Source: Mytilus californianus (lineage: Eukaryota; Mollusca; Bivalvia; Mytilida; Mytilidae). From it: a stretch of 64,000 bases of DNA. Positions 54,640-64,000 of this stretch are shown piece by piece. The position numbers and the translations under genes were made by a program. The notes under the pieces were generated by a model, which saw only the letters and a program-made list of their open reading frames with translations, did no database searches and was not told the DNA's origin. Each line of letters opens with the position of its first letter. Within the stretch, counting starts at the first letter, position 1. Location of the stretch: assembly GCF_021869535.1 (NCBI RefSeq), contig NW_026262659.1, forward strand, positions 12,764,321 through 12,828,320, written 5' to 3'.

Positions 54640-55376
54640 CGGGCGACCTACATTTGCGCGAATTTGAATTTTGACAGATATTACGTTTGACAAATGGTTT
54701 GACGTTTGCCCGAATTTACCTGTTATTTACCTGATTTTTTATCTGTGTTTTAATCAAATGCATGAAAATAACGTGAACTTTATGATTTTTTTTTATTTAA
54801 ATTATTTGGATATTGATGGATTCCTAATACAATCAAAGAAGCGTTTCTTCGTTTATATAAAAGCTTGTCAAATAGCAAAGGTTTGAATAGCATACAGTTC
54901 GTCTTTTCTAGAAAGGAACATTATAAGTATAAAAACCCTATTCTGGAATTTAACACAGTATGTAATCTCGACAGGAACAATATATATAAGTCCTTGCTGT
55001 GAAAAGACTCTGGGCCATTGTTTCTTCGTTCTGTGCTTTCATTTGGAACAGTCGTCCATATTCTTGGCAGTATTATAGACTCACTGTTGACGTAGTATTC
55101 AACTAAGTAGTTGGCAAATAGTCTACAAAACTGCCCTATACTTTCTCCGCTGGAAGACCTGGCAATCACAAATCCTTGCCGTGTTTAAACCACTTTTCTA
55201 TTTCAGTTGACACATATTCAACTATTTGTTTATTAAAAAATTTAAATAATTAGCGCAAACGTAGTAACTTTTCAACAGGTAAATTTGAAGGAAACGTATT
55301 GTGTTTTGTCGCGCAAACCTGAATAATTGTTCGCCCAAACATAGGACAAATTCGCACAAACGTAACGCGCCGCACA
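54640..55376. mobile_element. decayed MULE-like element with tandem-repeat inverted ends
   Basis: The left end (54640-54730) carries copies of ACGTTTGcGCGAATTTG-like sequence. The right end (55240-55376) carries the inverse (CAAATTCGCACAAACGTAAC, GCGCAAACGTAG). Between them lies a transposase-like fragment on the minus strand. Both ends also share AAATTTACCTGTT or its inverse. Confidence 0.55.
54921..55169 (-). pseudogene. MULE-like transposase C-terminal fragment
   Basis: The ~82-codon minus-strand frame ends with ERRNNGPESFHSKDLYILF. This resembles the RTNNxxESFHxxL-type motif near the C-terminus of Mutator-like transposases and their domesticated relatives; the preceding LVEYYVNSESIILPRIWTTV also fits that region. 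No DDE core is present. It sits between inverted ends, which supports a transposon origin. The match is from memory of the motif and is moderate. Confidence 0.5.
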
Positions 55377-56050
55377 AGAGATATCAACTGTGGCCATTTA
55401 CGATTGCAATAGGGTGGAGTTGATTCCAATTAATACCCACACCTTTTGAGTGTAATTGTTTGCAAATCATGACAGTTGTCAATCGTACTGACATTTTATC
55501 AGTACTCGTATTTACCTCATGAAATAATTCGAATGATATAATTTGAAAAAGTGAGGGAATCAACTTTGATAACAATACAAATCTTTTACAAATTTTTATT
55601 CAAGTACCCACACAAGCATAAGATACTATAAAAATGCTTAAATTTGATATATTACCTTTTCGCTTAAAAAATTAAATAGTAAAATACTATTATAGATGTT
55701 GATTTACAAAGGAATTATATGCACATGTTTATCTCAAATTTAGTTGCTTATCGACCTCTCTTTTTTTAATTTAGAGGAAAATTACATGTCAAAAGTTAGC
55801 AGTAGATGATTAAAATGGTGTATAAACTATCTGCAAGTCATAAAACGCATCTTTAGATTCTTGATATTTCTAAACTCAGAATTCTGCCCATTCTTAAAAG
55901 TTCAGAGTTATCATATAGATCCAGAATGGCTGGATCAAAAATCTAGAAATTATAATTTATTTATTTTTTAATAAAGTTAACTCAATTTTCATTTTTATGA
56001 AATTGCTCATACATGTACAGGAACGCATCCTTATACATGTTATATTATCA
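55377..56050. other. no recognisable feature
   Basis: AT-rich DNA. Nothing recognised. Confidence 0.45.
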
Positions 56051-56170
56051 GATCATTGCATGGCATTTTTCATATCAAATGTATTATCGGCCCAGGAGCC
56101 GAAGGCTCGAAGGCGTAAATTGACCGAGGGCTGATAATACATCTGATATGAAAAATGACATGTTATGATC
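56051..56170. repeat. hairpin H6
   Basis: Arms 56051-56093 and 56128-56170 (CATTTTTCATATCAAATGTA against TACATCTGATATGAAAAATG). The loop contains GAGCC-GAA-GGCTC, a nested hairpin. Confidence 0.88.
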
Positions 56171-57081
56171 TTTTTATCATATGCTTTAACCACGGAAAAT
56201 AATAAACGGTTTAATATACTGGTCATTTTAAGTGATTCTCAAGTAGAAGTTCAAAAAGTGAAAAGTTTACGGTCGACGGACGCCAAATTTAATACATCCG
56301 TTATGAAATCTTTCTATTATATTCCGCAGTAAAGGAGAAAAACAACAGTATTTTTTTTTTTAATAATGACGATAAAAAAAATCAACAAAATATAATGAAC
56401 ACTGTTTGGAAAAGTCAACATTTGTAAAGTAACTTGCTAAATTATGCTAGAAACTTTTAAAAATGCATTTATTGTATCATTTGTTTTGCATTTTACATAA
56501 TATATTTTCTTGTTTCCTAATATTTGTTTTGTACCCTACTTTGTTATGTTTTTCACTGAAAACGTACAATTGAGGTGTATTTTCCGGAATTTGCCGAGTA
56601 ACGCCGGAATTCCATGCGATAACGTTACGGAAAGGCAAGCGATAATAGCCGGAAGCAGTTGATAAATTTTTCATATCAGCCCGCTAAGCACCATTTCGGA
56701 AAACATGGAATTCACGTAAATTTAATGCTATTATCATACTGTAAAAAATATAAGTTATTTACTCTAAGTATATGATAAGAAGATTTATCAAATGTTAATG
56801 ATACAAATGGGATATTTTGTGGCAGGCACCAGGAAGGCAGACAGTTAAAAAAAGACACCTATACAGTTTTTGTTAATGATAATTTGATCATTATCAAATA
56901 TTATATTATATATAAATGAAATAAAATTGTGGTTACGAAATTGCTTAATAACAAACAGTTATTAGGTCGGAAAAATACAAGAACAATTTCTAGAAATAAT
57001 TCTTTTGTTAAAGAAAGAAAAAAATCAGACACCTGAGTTTGGACCTTTTGTTCTAGACTAAGTATATTCTAATAGCTCAGA
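56171..57081. other. no recognisable feature
   Basis: AT-rich. Near 56660-56690 TTTTCATATCAGCCCGCTAA echoes the H6 arm. Nothing else. Confidence 0.45.
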
Positions 57082-57210
57082 GGAGATTAGATATGAATGC
57101 ATATTAGACAACAATCTACCCGAGTTAAAACGGAGTGGTAGTAAGCAAATATAGGCCACCGTACAGCCTTCAACAATGAGAAAAACTTAATCCGTAAAGT
57201 CAGCATACTA
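57082..57210 (+). repeat. dispersed mollusc repeat R1, forward copy
   Basis: ATTAGACAACAATCTACC, then ATATAGGCCACCGTACAGCC and TTCAACAATGAGAAAAACTT. Same family as 2838-2941 and 24996-25135. Confidence 0.7.
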
Positions 57211-57561
57211 CGTAGCATACTTCACTAGACTTGTACAAATATTTTCAGCAAATGCAATATGCAAAATAATTTCTAAATGGAATGTAGTGAGGAGTTGTTC
57301 GTATATTCTTTTCCAAGGTAGAGATGCATGGCTTGTAACTGAAGGCAATATCAATCCTTCGATTCTAGATGTCTTGTATAAATCTTTCTCTCATGAGACT
57401 TTATTTTTGTATATTTTTTATAATGATTTTCTTTTATCCAAGAAAACTCCAGCGTCGACACATTTTAAATTTTACACTATTTGAACTTTGTCATGTCAGA
57501 TATTAATTCAAAACAACAAGTCATATGGGAAGAGTATATAAATCTGTGAAAAATATAACTA

Positions 57562-59612
57562 AAGGCTCCCAAGAGCCTGTGTCGCTCACCTGATTCTACT
57601 TTGGTTTTGGAAATCATATAAAAATAGATTAAAATCATAACAGATACCCCAATAATGATTGAGGCCAAATTTGGTTTAATACTGGCCCCGTAATTTAATC
57701 AAAAGCAGAAGACTTTTGTAAAGTTTACAGAAATTACCAATAAATTCATTGAAATTGTAGAAAATGACTTTATAAGGACAATGACAAATCATCTACAAAG
57801 TAATAACACTAGGTCAGCACTTCAAAAGAAACATTCATACCATGTTTGGTTTTAATCCATTAAACGGTTTTCTAGAAGAAGACATTTGTATATATTTCCC
57901 ATAGGGTCCTTTTTTAAACTAAGTCCCATGTTGGCAGCCATCTTGGTTGATGGATTTGCTACAAAGTAACAACACTTGGTCAACACCTCATAAGGAACAT
58001 TCATGCCATGTTTTGTTTCATTCCATTCAGTGGTTCTTCAAAAGACTTTTGTATGTATTTCACATAGGGTCCTTTGTTAAACTAAGTTCCCCGCTGGCAG
58101 CCATCTTGGATGATTGATTGGTTTTAAATATACCATGAAGAGGTGAACTATATATACAAACAGTCAAGCGATGTAAGTAAGATTAGGATTTCTAAAAGTT
58201 AATCTAGAGACTCTCAAGAGCCTGTGTCGCTAACCTGATTCTACTTTAATTTTGGAAATCATGTAAAAATAGATTAAAATCATAGCAGATACCCTAATAA
58301 TGATTGAGGCCAAATTTGTTGGTGTAGTTAATAGATATTTCTGGTTTTGTAAATAGATTAGACCATTGATTTTGCTGTTTGAATTTGTTTTACACAGGTC
58401 ATTTTAGGGCCCTTTATAGCCTGCTATTCGGTGTGAGCTAAGGCTCCATGTTGAAGTAACAACACTTGGCCAGCACCTCATTAGGAACATTCATGCCATG
58501 TTTGGTTTCATTCCATTCAGTGGTTCTCTAAAAGAAAACATTTGTATGTATTTTCCATAGGGTCCTATGTTAAATGAAATCCCAGCTGGCGGCCATCTTG
58601 AATGATTGATCGCCTACAAAGTTACAACACTTGGTCAGCATCTCATAAGGAACATTCATGCCATATTTTATTTCATTCAATTTTGTGGTTCTCTAAAAGA
58701 AGACATTTGTATGTATTTCCTATAGGGTCCTATGTTAAACTAAGTCCCTCTCTGGCTGCCATTTTGGATAATGGATCGGCTTCAAAGTAACAGCACCTGG
58801 TCAGCTCCTCATAAGGAACATTCATGCCATGTTTGATTTCATTACATTCAGTGGTTCTCTAAAAGAGGACATTTGTATGTGTTGTCCATAGGGTCCAATG
58901 TTAAACGAAGTCCCCGCTGGCTGCCATCTTGGATGATGGATCGCCTACAAAGTTACAACACTTGGTCAGCAACTCATAAGGAACATTCATGCCATGTTTT
59001 ATTTCATTCCATTTAGTGGTTCTCTAACAGAAGATATTTGTATGTATTGTCCTCAGGGTCCTATGTTAAACGAGGTCCCACACTGGCGGCCATCTTGGAT
59101 GATTGATCGCCTACAAAGTTACAACACTTGGTCAGAACCTCATAAGGAACATTCATGCCATGTTTTATTTCTTTCTATACAGTGGTTCTATAAAGGAAGA
59201 CATTTGTATGTATTGTCAATAGGGTCCTATGTTAAACGAAGTCCCCCGCTGGCGGACATCTTGGATGATGGATCGGCTTCAAAGTAACAACACTTGGTCA
59301 GCACCTCATAAGGCACATTCATTCCATGTTTGGTTTTACTCCATTCAGTGGTTCTCTAAAAGAAGACATTTGTATGTATTGTCCATAGGGTCCTATGTTA
59401 AACGAAGTCCCCCGCTGGAGGCCATCTTGGATTATGGATTAGCTACAAAGTAACAACACTTGGTCAACACCTTATAAGGAACATTCATGCCATGTTTGGT
59501 TTTATTACATTCAGTGGTTCTCTAGAAGACGTTCAAAATGTAAAAAGTTAACGATGACGACGGACGAAGGACGCCAAGCGATGAGAAAAGGTCACTTGGA
59601 CCTTCGGGTTAA
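57562..59612 (+). mobile_element. modular repeat, family B, copy 2, with 166-bp tandem array
   Basis: Starts AAAGGCTCCCAAGAGCCTGT, GTCGCTCACC. A second start-like module (AGACTCTCAAGAGCCTGTGT) is nested at 58200. Units containing AAGGAACATTCATGCCATGT, GTGGTTCTCTAAAAGAAGAC and GGTCCTATGTTAAAC repeat at 58651, 58817, 58982, 59148, 59314 and 59480, i.e. every 165-166 bp, with three earlier copies near 57830, 57996 and 58486. It ends with ACGATGACGACGGACGAAGG and GGTCACTTGGACCTTCGGGTT. Open frames through the units are shadows. Confidence 0.82.
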
Positions 59613-59924
59613 AATCCAACTTTTATTTCAAAGAAAAGCTTCATTTTGTCATTCATAACCTAACGCATTTACATATAATTTCAGCTGATTTGACCTCTAA
59701 TGGTCTTTCAATGTAAAGGTTTTTCTTCAGAAAATAAGTCAGTGTCAATTGAAATGAAAGTTTATCTGACATTTTTGCATAATCCCTTTTTAGGATTCTG
59801 AGTCCTTACTATTTGTTTATCAAATTTTGTGACAAAATAGATCTGTATCTACATTTAGAGGTAAGGTAATTTCAAAAATTAAGCAGATTCTGAAAAGCTA
59901 ATGAATATACTTTTTTATAGTGAA

Positions 59925-61238
59925 ACTGTGTCGCTAACCTTGGTCTATGTGCATATCAAACAAAGGACACTCTCCAACATTGTAGACGAGAATAGACTTC
60001 ATGACAAAAATCTCTATTTTGTTGATCTTGTATTACTGATCTTTTAGTCTATTTAGTTTCTCTCTATCTTCTTTAGTTTTTGCTCAAAACACAAGGAGGG
60101 TAAAAAAAAATCCTCATTTAAGGGCAATCACTCCTATGAAGAGTGACAGTCTACTAACTATATCGGCAAAATTTGACTTTTTAATAGATCTTGCCTTGCT
60201 GATCATTTTTGTGATTTAAAGTGTTCATTTATTTATTATAATTTAAATCATATAAGGCATAACGGAAAAAAAATGTTCTCTCTAAATATCATAGTTTTCA
60301 TGATAAAAGGCAAAAATGAAAAAAAATGGTAAAATTTGTCATTTATGGGCAATAACTCCTATAAGAATGTGTCTAACAGTTTTGACGTATATGGACAATT
60401 GGTAGAGCACATTGTTCTGAACATGTTTGCTCCTTTCAGATTTTCTCTATTTATAACAGTTCAAAAAATAATAGACAAATAATGCATTTTACCCCTATGT
60501 TCTATTTCTAGCCATGTCGGCCATGTTGGTTAGCAAGCTGGGTCATCGGACACATTTTTTAAATTAGATACTCTAATGATGATTGTGGCCAAGTTTGGTT
60601 AAATTTATCTCAGTAGTTTCAGAGGAGAAGATTTTTGTAAAAGATTACAAATATTTACAAAAAATTGTAAAAAATTGACTATAAAGGGCAATAACTCCTT
60701 AAAGGGTCAATTGACCATTTTGGTCATGTTAACTTATTTGTAGATCTTACTTTGCTGAACATTATTGCTGTTTACAGTTTATCTCTATCTATAATAATAT
60801 TGAAGATAATAACCAAAAACTACAAAATTTCTTTAAAATTACAAATTCAGGGGCAGCAACCCAACAACGGGTTGTCTGATACGTCTGAAAATTTTAGGGC
60901 AGATAGATCTTGACCTGATGAACAATTTTATTCCTGTCAGATTTGCTCTTAATGCTTTGGTTTTAGAGATATAAGCCAAAATCTACATTTTACCCTTATG
61001 TTCTATTTTTAGCTATGGCGGCCATCTTGGTTGGCGGGCCGAGTCATCGGACACATTTTTTAATCTAGATACCCCAATAATGATTGTGGCCAAGTGTGGT
61101 TAAATTTGGCCCAGTAGTTTCAGAGGAGAAGATTTCTGTAAAAGTTAACAGACGACGACGGACGACGACGGACGACGGACGACAGACGACAAGTGATGAG
61201 AAAAGCTCACTTGGCCCTTTGGGCCAGGTGAACTAAAA
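59925..61238 (+). mobile_element. modular repeat, family B, copy 3
   Basis: Begins near GTGTCGCTAACCTTGG and contains ~450-bp modules like those at 35645-37728 (GTAGATCTTACTTTGCTGAA, ATGTTCTATTTTTAGC, CAGTAGTTTCAGAGGAGAAG). It ends with GACGACGACGGACGACGACG and the terminal hairpin CTCACTTGGCCCTTTGGGCC, then AGGTGAACTAAAA. Confidence 0.8.
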
Positions 61239-62559
61239 GTGGATATTAGCCAATAATCTATCTGCAAAAAACTTAGTAAAAATAAATTTAAATTGAATTT
61301 GAAGAAATGTCTCCAGAAGAACAATTATAAGACATGGCTAGATATAAGAAATAGTAATTCAAAAGATACCGGAAAACTCAGCACATATTACAAATTCATA
61401 TTTACTTTCAAGTACACATGTATGAAAGTTATTTAAATAGGAAAAATTTTAACAGCAGAAAAACACAATTTATGCTGAGCAATCTGTTAACTGGTAGGAA
61501 ATGAACTCAATTTTGTTTTAAAGTTCCCTCTATAATGTTTACCAAGATCGGAATTCTATGTCAACAATTTACAAATCTGAGAAACATTTTAGGCAATCTT
61601 TTTTTTCTGGATCATGAGAAATGAGGATTTCGATTTTGATACAGTTTTTAGTCTGTATCGGTATTATTTTTTCCAGGAAAGACCGGGAAAAAGAGACACA
61701 AACTAAGTTAAGGTCAACAAATGGAATTATCCCTCATTGCACTCAATGGCTTTCCTCTTATGTATACAAGTTTTCATTTGTTCTGAATCATTTTTAAATT
61801 ATTAACAATCTGTATGTATGATAGATTGCATGTGTTGTTTCTGTGGATATTGTATGAACTTTGTAATTTGTATTGATATATATGCTTTATATTGTCCCTT
61901 AATTATGAATAAAGACATTTGATATCCTCTGATGATTTCTTACCTGCTTTGGGTGTACGGAAATGGTGCTGTAGCTGTAAAAGAGACCGTTTCGACAGTA
62001 GGTATTTGGTAAAAAAAAGTCCCGAATAGACTTGATGAGGCTGGTCAAAGAATTCTGAGGCGGCCAAATTTGAAGTCCGAAAATCGCGCGCTCCGAACTC
62101 AGATTCCCAAAAGGGATCAACATTTTTCAATCAGCTGTCTTTTGGATCCGCAATTACCATATGATTTTTAGATAATTATTTAAAAAAATTCAATATCACA
62201 TAACGTAAATTTTACTTCACTTTTTTAAATTTATATATAACTAATCTTTAAACGTTACCTCCCTGCTAAATGACGATATCGACCTGAATTCCGAAAAAAA
62301 GTTAGATCGACTACATTTGTAAACAAGTGAAAATTATTACATAACTTTGCCCGACTGCTTTATGGTGGAATTGTTTTATAGTTTTTAATTTATATAAAAC
62401 TGGAATGTGCAAGTGGTCTATTAAGATAGTTAATAATGCATTATGAATGTAATGAATGCATTAGGAATGTTAAGGTGGGTCATCGGTAAATATTTCCTTA
62501 TTTTCTTAAAATTTTCTTATACTTTGCCAAAAAGGAGATTTTACCATTATTTTTTTCAC
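61239..62559. other. no recognisable feature
   Basis: AT-rich. Overlapping minus-strand open frames at 61899-62130 have no recognisable domain. Confidence 0.45.
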
Positions 62560-62630
62560 AAATATAATAAAAAGCATGGGTCACCGTACTATTTTGCAAG
62601 TTACAAGTCGTGCAAAATTGCCCAGATAGA
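62560..62630 (+). repeat. dispersed repeat R3, copy 2
   Basis: AATAAAAAGCATGGGTCACC ... CGTGCAAAATTGCCCAGA; see 10337-10405. Confidence 0.6.
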
Positions 62631-63016
62631 GGTATACAGTGAATCTACCTTAAAAATATGTTTAGACTAATCAAGACGGTTAAGATTGTTCAGAATGTGG
62701 TTTTGTTAATTTTACGACAGACAATGTGTTGAGACATATTTATACAGTATTCAGGCTGTCAAGATACAAAGTCAAGAAAAACAAACGTTCAAACAAATTT
62801 GGGACATTGATTCTTCTTGAAATGTTCAGAAAAACATCAGACAAACATTGGTGATTTCAGAATTGGGTGACTAAAGATTAAAGGGGGTTATCAAACATTT
62901 AATGTATCTTTCAAGCTTTTGTTTGATAAAATAACATTTCAAAATTATTTGAATTTGTCAAAACCATTTTGAAACTACCATGGTCAACATACGAATATAT
63001 GCCAAGAAATGAGAGG

Positions 63017-63244
63017 TTATCTCAGGCGCACTTGAAGAGTAAGTAGACCCTGCTCTCTTGGTGGCATCTGTCCTGTTGCGCATGATAAATATAAACCAGA
63101 ATTTACCACTGTTAATTCATTGTTCCCCATCCATGCTGTAAGCATGTCATGAATATTTCTATTTGACCACTCAATACTACCCTGTGATTGGAGATGTATT
63201 GGCTTCCCTTGAACAATAACTAGTTCTGGCCAATACATCTCCAA
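63017..63244 (-). pseudogene. DDE integrase fragment (retroviral-integrase-type, transposon-derived)
   Basis: The minus-strand frame reads WPELVIVQGKPIHLQSQGSI then EWSNRNIHDMLTAWMGNNEL. The QSQGSxE...DMLxxWM arrangement is the region around the catalytic glutamate of rve-type integrases carried by Ginger-like and related transposons and by host genes derived from them. The two catalytic aspartates lie further upstream and are absent. After VVNSGLYLS the similarity fades. It is a fragment, not a gene. Its first ~103 bp are duplicated in inverted orientation immediately to the right (63230-63332). Confidence 0.72.
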
Positions 63245-63332
63245 TCACAGGGTAGTATTGAGTGGTCAAATAGAAATATTTATGACATGCTTACAGCATG
63301 GATGGGGAACAATGAATTAACAGTGGTAAATT
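63100..63332. repeat. near-perfect inverted duplication (103-bp arms) of integrase sequence
   Basis: Arm 63100-63202 and arm 63230-63332 are reverse complements with one mismatch (TCATGAATA vs TCATAAATA). The 27-bp spacer is also integrase coding on the minus strand (ELVIVQGK). Confidence 0.95.
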
Positions 63333-63409
63333 GGAATCAAATTCGTCTATATATAAAAGAATCTTGCCCTACACAAAGGTATTGGACGATCACCAGGTAT
63401 AAATGCTAG
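63230..63409 (+). pseudogene. inverted second copy of the integrase fragment
   Basis: The plus-strand frame from 63230 reads PIHLQSQGSIEWSNRNIYDM and LTAWMGNNELTVVN. It then runs into unrelated sequence and stops at TAG 63407-63409. One residue (H to Y) differs from the other copy. Confidence 0.72.
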
Positions 63410-63493
63410 AAAAAAAAACACTGTGAAATAGTATGTGTCATAGCTCCGCACCAATTGGTAACAAATAAATCAATAACATTTATATCAATATAA

Positions 63494-63540
63494 ACATAAG
63501 GAGGTGTAGTATAATTGCCAATGAGACAACTATCCAACAA
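63494..63540 (+). repeat. R1 fragment
   Basis: ACATAAGGAGGTGTAGTATA followed by ATTGCCAATGAGACAACTAT is the 5' part of repeat R1, truncated after about 47 bp. Confidence 0.7.
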
Positions 63541-63641
63541 GTTTACATATATTTTAAGAGGTTTATTCAATGAGTTTTAACATCAATATTTGTCTTATGA
63601 TTGTTTTTCATGTAATAAGACATTCAAACTTCGGTTCATTT

Positions 63642-63716
63642 TACTTCGCCTCAGTTGACAATGTTTTCTCGGGGTAACAATCTGACTAATCACCTTCTCA
63701 GCTATGTGTTATTTAT
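63642..63716. repeat. partial copy of hairpin H2
   Basis: Loop and right arm only: ACTTCGCCTCAGTTGACAAT, GGGGTAACAATCTGAC, CACCTTCTCAGCTATGTG. Compare 26985-27057. Confidence 0.75.
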
Positions 63717-64000
63717 ATAATGTTTGACTAGCATTTGTCTATGAAGCGGTTTTAATGCAACAGTGTAATAGGTTTATATTCATTTATCTTTTCCACTTAT
63801 GATTGATGGTGTAAATTTTAAATTTTCACTGGTATGCGTCGTCGTCGTTCGATGAAAAAAAGATTCCCGATGACACTTTCCGGCTTTTGTAGGCTTCCGC
63901 ATAGTCGTACTGCATTTTAGATAATTGTGGATTAAAAACTATTTATCAAACCCTTCTGTCTTCTATTTTATGACTCTTTTCAAAGATAAATGAGAGAAAA
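63717..64000. other. no recognisable feature
   Basis: AT-rich DNA to the window edge. Nothing recognised. Confidence 0.45.

Noticed and set aside
58602..59453. Three similar ORFs (YNTWSASHKEHSCH...)
   Set aside because: They follow the 166-bp tandem unit and share its period; artefacts of the repeat.

Overview
The window is AT-rich, intron-rich invertebrate DNA dominated by transposable elements. Its repeat families (a tRNA-derived SINE, a Penelope-like element, the 'ATTGCCAATGAGACAAC...' repeat, and (GACGAC)n-tailed elements) are ones I associate with bivalve molluscs, most likely a mussel (Mytilus-like). That assignment is from memory and was not searched. I see no prokaryotic gene organisation, no rRNA and no CRISPR.

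The most striking content is a set of tandem arrays with a ~538-bp unit at 13640-22134 and again at 30893-31590 and 32214-34241. Every complete unit carries a compact motif with all core parts of a type I hammerhead ribozyme: CTGAAGA, a GACA/TGTC stem II, GAAA, a very short stem III, the ATA cleavage triplet, and a pairing stem I. I count 20 copies, 17 on the plus strand and 3 on the minus strand. This matches the architecture of animal retrozymes: non-autonomous retroelements that yield circular RNAs and are thought to be mobilised by Penelope-like elements. The main array also has a 4-unit higher-order period of ~2139 bp, meets a divergent block at ~14780, and abuts (TA)n tracts at its edges. 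A decayed minus-strand Penelope-like reverse transcriptase/GIY-YIG coding region lies just left of it (12652-13566).

The only gene I can assemble is a small spliced plus-strand gene with a pleckstrin-homology (PH)-like product: exons 24356-24462, 25743-25793, 29530-29608 and 34509-34591, with a poly(A) signal at 35618. Its last intron contains two ribozyme blocks, one of them in the sense orientation. A possible first exon lies at 1541-1631.

Layout: 1-9 kb is mostly featureless DNA with a large foldback at 4031-6585. 9-13.6 kb holds LINE and Penelope fragments. 13.6-22.1 kb is the main ribozyme array. 22.1-23.2 kb is a SINE/inverted-repeat composite. 24.3-35.6 kb is the PH-like gene with repeat-filled introns. 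35.6-37.7, 57.5-59.6 and 59.9-61.2 kb are members of a modular (GACGAC)n-tailed repeat family. 39.4-40.3 kb is a possible solo LTR. 42-46 kb holds two terminal-inverted-repeat elements. 48-49.5 and 56 kb hold strong hairpins. 53.1-55.4 kb holds two elements whose inverted ends are built from short tandem repeats, one with a MULE-like transposase remnant. 63.0-63.4 kb is an inverted duplication of a DDE-integrase fragment.
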